This document shows, piece by piece, positions 61,296 to 64,000 of a stretch of 64,000 nt of DNA. This stretch comes from DATBLE01 sp963791425. GTDB lineage: Bacteria > Actinomycetota > Thermoleophilia > Gaiellales > Gaiellaceae. The DNA is taken from positions 1,151,473 to 1,215,472 of the forward strand of contig CAWBSE010000004.1 in the NCBI GenBank assembly GCA_963791425.1, in the 5' to 3' direction. A program made the position numbers and the translations under genes. The notes beneath the pieces were generated by a model, which did no database searches, was not told the origin of the DNA, and saw nothing but the letters and a program-made list of their open reading frames with translations. Position 1 is the first letter of the stretch, and the number at the start of each line of letters is the position of its first letter.

Positions 61296-63014
61296 CTAGT
61301 CGATCGTGACCCACACCTGTCCGAGGCCGAACGCGATCCCGGCCGGAGTACCTCCGATCGGGATCGTGTCGACGACCCGAAAGCGGCTGGGGTCGATCCG
61401 CACCACGGTCCCCGCTGCCGTCGCTACCCAGGCCGATCGCGCACCCACCGCAACTCCCTGTGGGTTGGTGCCCACGTTGACCGTGCGCAGGACCTGATCA
61501 GTTCTGGGGTCGATCGCCCAGACACTGTTGCCGTTCGGGTCGATGACCCAGACTGCGCCGGCGCCGGTCGCGATCTGCGAGCCCTGGAAAGGAAGTCTGA
61601 TCCGGGCGAGCTTCGCACCCGTCTTCGCATCGAGGCGAGAGATCCCCGCGTCATCGGTCACCCACACGGAGCGGTAACCGATCGCGATTCCGTTGCAGCA
61701 GCTGAGGCCGCCGGGGAGCGCCCGCAGGGCAGACGGCCGAACTCGCGTCGCGCTTCCGTCCCCCGTCGCCCAGACAGTTGCTACGTCGCTTGCCGCCCAT
61801 GACGCAGCCGCGCCCCGCGCCAGCGGGTTGGGCGCCCGAGGCAGCTGGACGGTGTTCAGCAGCGCTCCCGAGTCCGCATCGATCTGGGAAAGAACGAAGG
61901 CTGAACTCACAACCCAGAGCGAGCCGCCCCCCACAGCCACATCGCTCGGCGAGGAGCCGGCCGGAATCGTCCTGAGTACCGCGTGCGACCGGGGGTCGAC
62001 ACGCGACAGCGTCTGCTCGCCGGAGTTCAGAACCCACACCGCATCGCGAGCGACGACCACGGACGTTGGCGTGTCCCCGACCGGGGTCGCCGCGAGGACC
62101 TTGCCGGACGAGGCGTCGATCACGCCGAGCGAATTCGGCGCGACCACCACCGGGTGGTTGCCGCCACTGCCGAGCACCTCGACGAGAAGCGCGGCCACGG
62201 AGCCGACAATGAGCACGACGGCCACGAGGAGGAGCCAGCGCATCCTTCGTGTGAGGAGCCGCGGCTCGACGGCCGCCTTCGTGGCCTGGCTCTCCGCATC
62301 GGTTATCGGGATGTCGAGATCGAGATCGGGATCCTGGTTGAGGATCTTCTGGTGTAGCTGGCGGAGCTCTCGGCCCGGCTCGATCCCAAGTTCGTCGACG
62401 AGCGCCCGGCGCGCCGCCAGATAGGCATCCAGCGCCTCCGCCTGCCGGCCGCTCCGGTAGAGGGCGAGCATCAACTGACCGCGCAGTCGCTCGCGCGACG
62501 GATGCTCCGCTACGAGCGCCTCCAGCTCGCCTGTGAGCTCGGCATGATCGCCGGCCCGCAGATCACGCTCGATCCGCTCCTCCTCGCACGCCAGGCGCAG
62601 GTCCTCGAGCCTGGCGATGTCCGTACTGGCAAAGCGTTGGTAGCCAAAGTCGGCCAGCGGCGGTCCTCGCCAGAGCGCCAACGCCTCCACCAGCTCGCCC
62701 TGCTCGTGCAGGCGCCGGAAGTGGTCGAGATCCAGCTCGCCTTCGCCCACCTGGAGCAGGTAACCCGGCGGCCTGGTCTGTACCCGCTCCTTCCCGAGGA
62801 GCTTGCGCAGGCCCGAGACGTAGACCTGGAGCGCTTTGTGTGCCGTCTCCGGAGGGTCGTCCTCCCACAGCGCGTCGATCAGCCGGTCGTTCGAGACAAC
62901 GTTGTTGGCATCGAGGAGCAGCACGGCGAGCAGGGCGCGCTGCTTGGCACCGCCGAGATCGACGGCCTGCCCATCAGAAAGCACCTCCAGCGGGCCGAGG
63001 ATCCGGAACTCCAT
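61296..63014 (-). CDS. Membrane-spanning SARP/BTAD regulator with extracellular beta-propeller
   Basis: The 572-residue protein has an AfsR/SARP-type winged helix (MEFRILGPLEVLSDGQAVDL; TAHKALQVYVSGLRKLLG) and a BTAD helical domain (LRGQLMLALYRSGRQAEALD) in the first ~250 residues. One membrane helix follows (WLLLVAVVLIVGSVAALLVE), then a ~280-residue YVTN/PQQ-like propeller with repeats such as SVVVARDAVWVLNSGEQTLS and GVAVGARSAWVATAAGTVVR. DNA-binding and sensor parts would be on opposite sides of the membrane. It probably regulates the co-oriented binding-protein gene downstream. Confidence 0.85.
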   Translation of the reverse strand: MEFRILGPLEVLSDGQAVDLGGAKQRALLAVLLLDANNVVSNDRLIDALWEDDPPETAHKALQVYVSGLRKLLGKERVQTRPPGYLLQVGEGELDLDHFRRLHEQGELVEALALWRGPPLADFGYQRFASTDIARLEDLRLACEEERIERDLRAGDHAELTGELEALVAEHPSRERLRGQLMLALYRSGRQAEALDAYLAARRALVDELGIEPGRELRQLHQKILNQDPDLDLDIPITDAESQATKAAVEPRLLTRRMRWLLLVAVVLIVGSVAALLVEVLGSGGNHPVVVAPNSLGVIDASSGKVLAATPVGDTPTSVVVARDAVWVLNSGEQTLSRVDPRSHAVLRTIPAGSSPSDVAVGGGSLWVVSSAFVLSQIDADSGALLNTVQLPRAPNPLARGAAASWAASDVATVWATGDGSATRVRPSALRALPGGLSCCNGIAIGYRSVWVTDDAGISRLDAKTGAKLARIRLPFQGSQIATGAGAVWVIDPNGNSVWAIDPRTDQVLRTVNVGTNPQGVAVGARSAWVATAAGTVVRIDPSRFRVVDTIPIGGTPAGIAFGLGQVWVTID

Positions 63015-63182
63015 TCGCCTCCCGGTCTGTGTCGCCGTGAATCCGCGACGTTATCGGCTCGCGTCCGCCTCCGCTTAAGGCGCGCCTTAACCCCTCTCTT
63101 ACCGGCTCTTAGCCCGGGTGGCGTCTTCTCTCGGACAAGAGAGCCACACGAAGTGGCTCCGGAGCAAGGGAGGCGATTCAAG

Positions 63183-63853
63183 ATGAAGTCCTCGTCCTAT
63201 CTCAGTTGGTTCAGACGACTTGTCGTCCTCGGCGCAGTCGTCGCCGTCGGGGCATCCGCATCGACCGCCGGCGCGATCGGGCGGCCACCGATATCAAGGA
63301 CGCCGCTACTGCGAGCCTGGCGGCGAACGTCAGCCGGCCGCCGGACATCCAGGCCGTCGCGTCCCGCCTGTCGGCGAGCGTGCCCGATGTCGTCGAGCGG
63401 TACGCGGCGACACACCCAGTAGCGGTCCCCGATGTCGTCGAGCGGTACGCGGCGACACACCCAGTAGCGGTCCCCGATGTCGTCGAGCGGTACGCGGCGG
63501 CTCACCCATTCGGCAGCGGGCTGTCCGTGTACGACGCGGCCGTCAGCCGGCCGCCCGACGTCATTGATGCGGCCTCCGCGACCCAACTCGCGATCAACGA
63601 CGTCTTCGAGCGGTACGCCGCCGAGCATCCGTTCGGTCGGAGCCTGACCGTCACGCCGACGAGCCTCGTCTCACGGCCGCCCGATGTCACCGACAAGGCT
63701 CTGGCGCTGCAGAGCAGCTCCTCGAGCCAGTCGAACGGCTTCAACTGGAGCGACTGGGGGATCGGGATCGCCACCGGGGTGGGGCTGGCTCTCCTCCTCG
63801 GCATCGGGCTCCTGACGAGCAGGCAACTGCGCCACCGCGTGCAGCCTGCCTAG
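63183..63853 (+). CDS. Exported repeat protein with C-terminal anchor, frameshifted
   Basis: ATG 63183 gives a signal peptide (YLSWFRRLVVLGAVVAVGAS, then ASTAGAIG). Near 63282-63292 the frame must shift (one base missing) to continue as DIKDAATASLAANVSRPPDI and repeats of DVVERYAATHPVA, VFERYAAEHPFG and SRPPDV. A membrane helix (GIATGVGLALLLGIGLLTS) and basic tail end the protein at 63853. The start follows GGAGCAAGGGAGG. Function unknown; the layout suggests a cell-surface stalk. Confidence 0.6.
63383..63512 (+). repeat. 45-bp tandem repeat, about 2.9 copies
   Basis: A 45-bp unit starting CCCGATGTCGTCGAGCGGTA recurs at 63383, 63428 and 63473. The first two units are nearly identical and the third diverges at its end. 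It encodes 15-residue repeats (VPDVVERYAATHPVA). It is an in-frame coding repeat, not a CRISPR. Confidence 0.8.
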
Positions 63854-63870
63854 GTTCGCCTCCGCGAACG

Positions 63871-63902
63871 GATCGAGCGGGCCCTACAGGGCCCGCTCGA
63901 TC
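63871..63902 (+). terminator. Strong hairpin terminator
   Basis: GATCGAGCGGGCCCT pairs perfectly over 15 bp with its complement around a very small loop, 18 bp past the stop of the repeat protein. It is a probable intrinsic terminator. The remaining ~100 bp to the window end hold no supported gene. Confidence 0.75.
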
Positions 63903-64000
63903 TGCTGAGGTGGGTAGCAGCGGTCTGGTTCGACCCGTCCGACGGGGGCAATCTGCGCCGTCGGGTCAGCTACGAGCGCGCCTTCGACCGGAGCGGTACC

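Noticed and set aside
63383..63512. Short regularly spaced repeats as a CRISPR array
   Set aside because: The units are contiguous 45-bp tandem copies in a coding frame, with no spacers and no cas genes nearby. No CRISPR array was seen anywhere in the window.

Overview
The window is high-GC DNA, densely packed with short intergenic gaps and many GTG/TTG starts. It looks like a soil or aquatic actinobacterium of the Thermoleophilia type (Gaiellales/Solirubrobacterales). The signs are an aa3 oxidase cluster with a fused heme O synthase, SARP, LuxR and cyclase-ATPase-TPR regulators, exported proteins starting with an RRPSPALVLAVVALFVAL-type leader, InlB-repeat and Asp-box secreted proteins, and a CsoR copper sensor. 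The taxonomic call is inference; no rRNA gene and no intact tRNA is present.

Layout. 0-6 kb: two paralogous Cys-rich InlB B-repeat proteins and a convergent Asp-box protein. 5.9-9.1 kb: a CsoR-controlled permease with a perfect operator, a broken exported gene, DUF899 and a small membrane protein. 9.2-11.2 kb: a DszB-like sulfinate desulfinase with a rhodanese. 11.3-16.2 kb: a NarL-type two-component system and an MMPL exporter. 16.2-22.4 kb: LuxR-ATPase, Tm-1-like protein, a small protein with two lasso-leader-like motifs, class III ADH, VOC protein and a gene fragment. 22.5-24.9 kb: a cupredoxin / two-domain multicopper oxidase / plastocyanin operon. 24.9-30.6 kb: an IS481-family element beside a tyrosine integrase and the decayed remains of an integrated element. 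30.5-36 kb: a cyclase-ATPase-TPR regulator and a lipoxygenase bracketed by perfect 40-bp copies of a tRNA-Val 3' half. 36.3-37.4 kb: monooxygenase-like protein and methyltransferase. 37.7-45.3 kb: the cytochrome oxidase operon (CuA-like cupredoxin, ctaC, ctaD, ctaE, ctaG, small membrane protein, SCO, ctaB) with a convergent sulfocyanin-like gene. 45.4-47.2 kb: an OmpR/HK pair preceded by a three-repeat operator. 47.4-50.7 kb: rhomboid-like protein and a divergent sulfur/redox cluster (OsmC, CnoX-like thioredoxin | ArsR, glutaredoxin, DUF302, rhodanese). 50.8-56.5 kb: an exported protein, an AT-hook protein and a 1285-residue phosphoesterase. 57-63.9 kb: a second cyclase-ATPase regulator, a substrate-binding protein with a membrane SARP-propeller regulator, and a repeat protein.

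Two cross-cutting patterns stand out. First, at least seven genes, including ctaC and the MMPL exporter, are broken by one-base indels, several in G/C runs. Removing or adding a single base restores family-typical sequence, so consensus errors are more likely than decay for most. Second, tRNA 3' halves without 5' halves (Val-CAC twice, Thr-CGT, Arg-CCT and another CAC type) lie between 30 and 60 kb and look like scars or boundaries of integrated elements.
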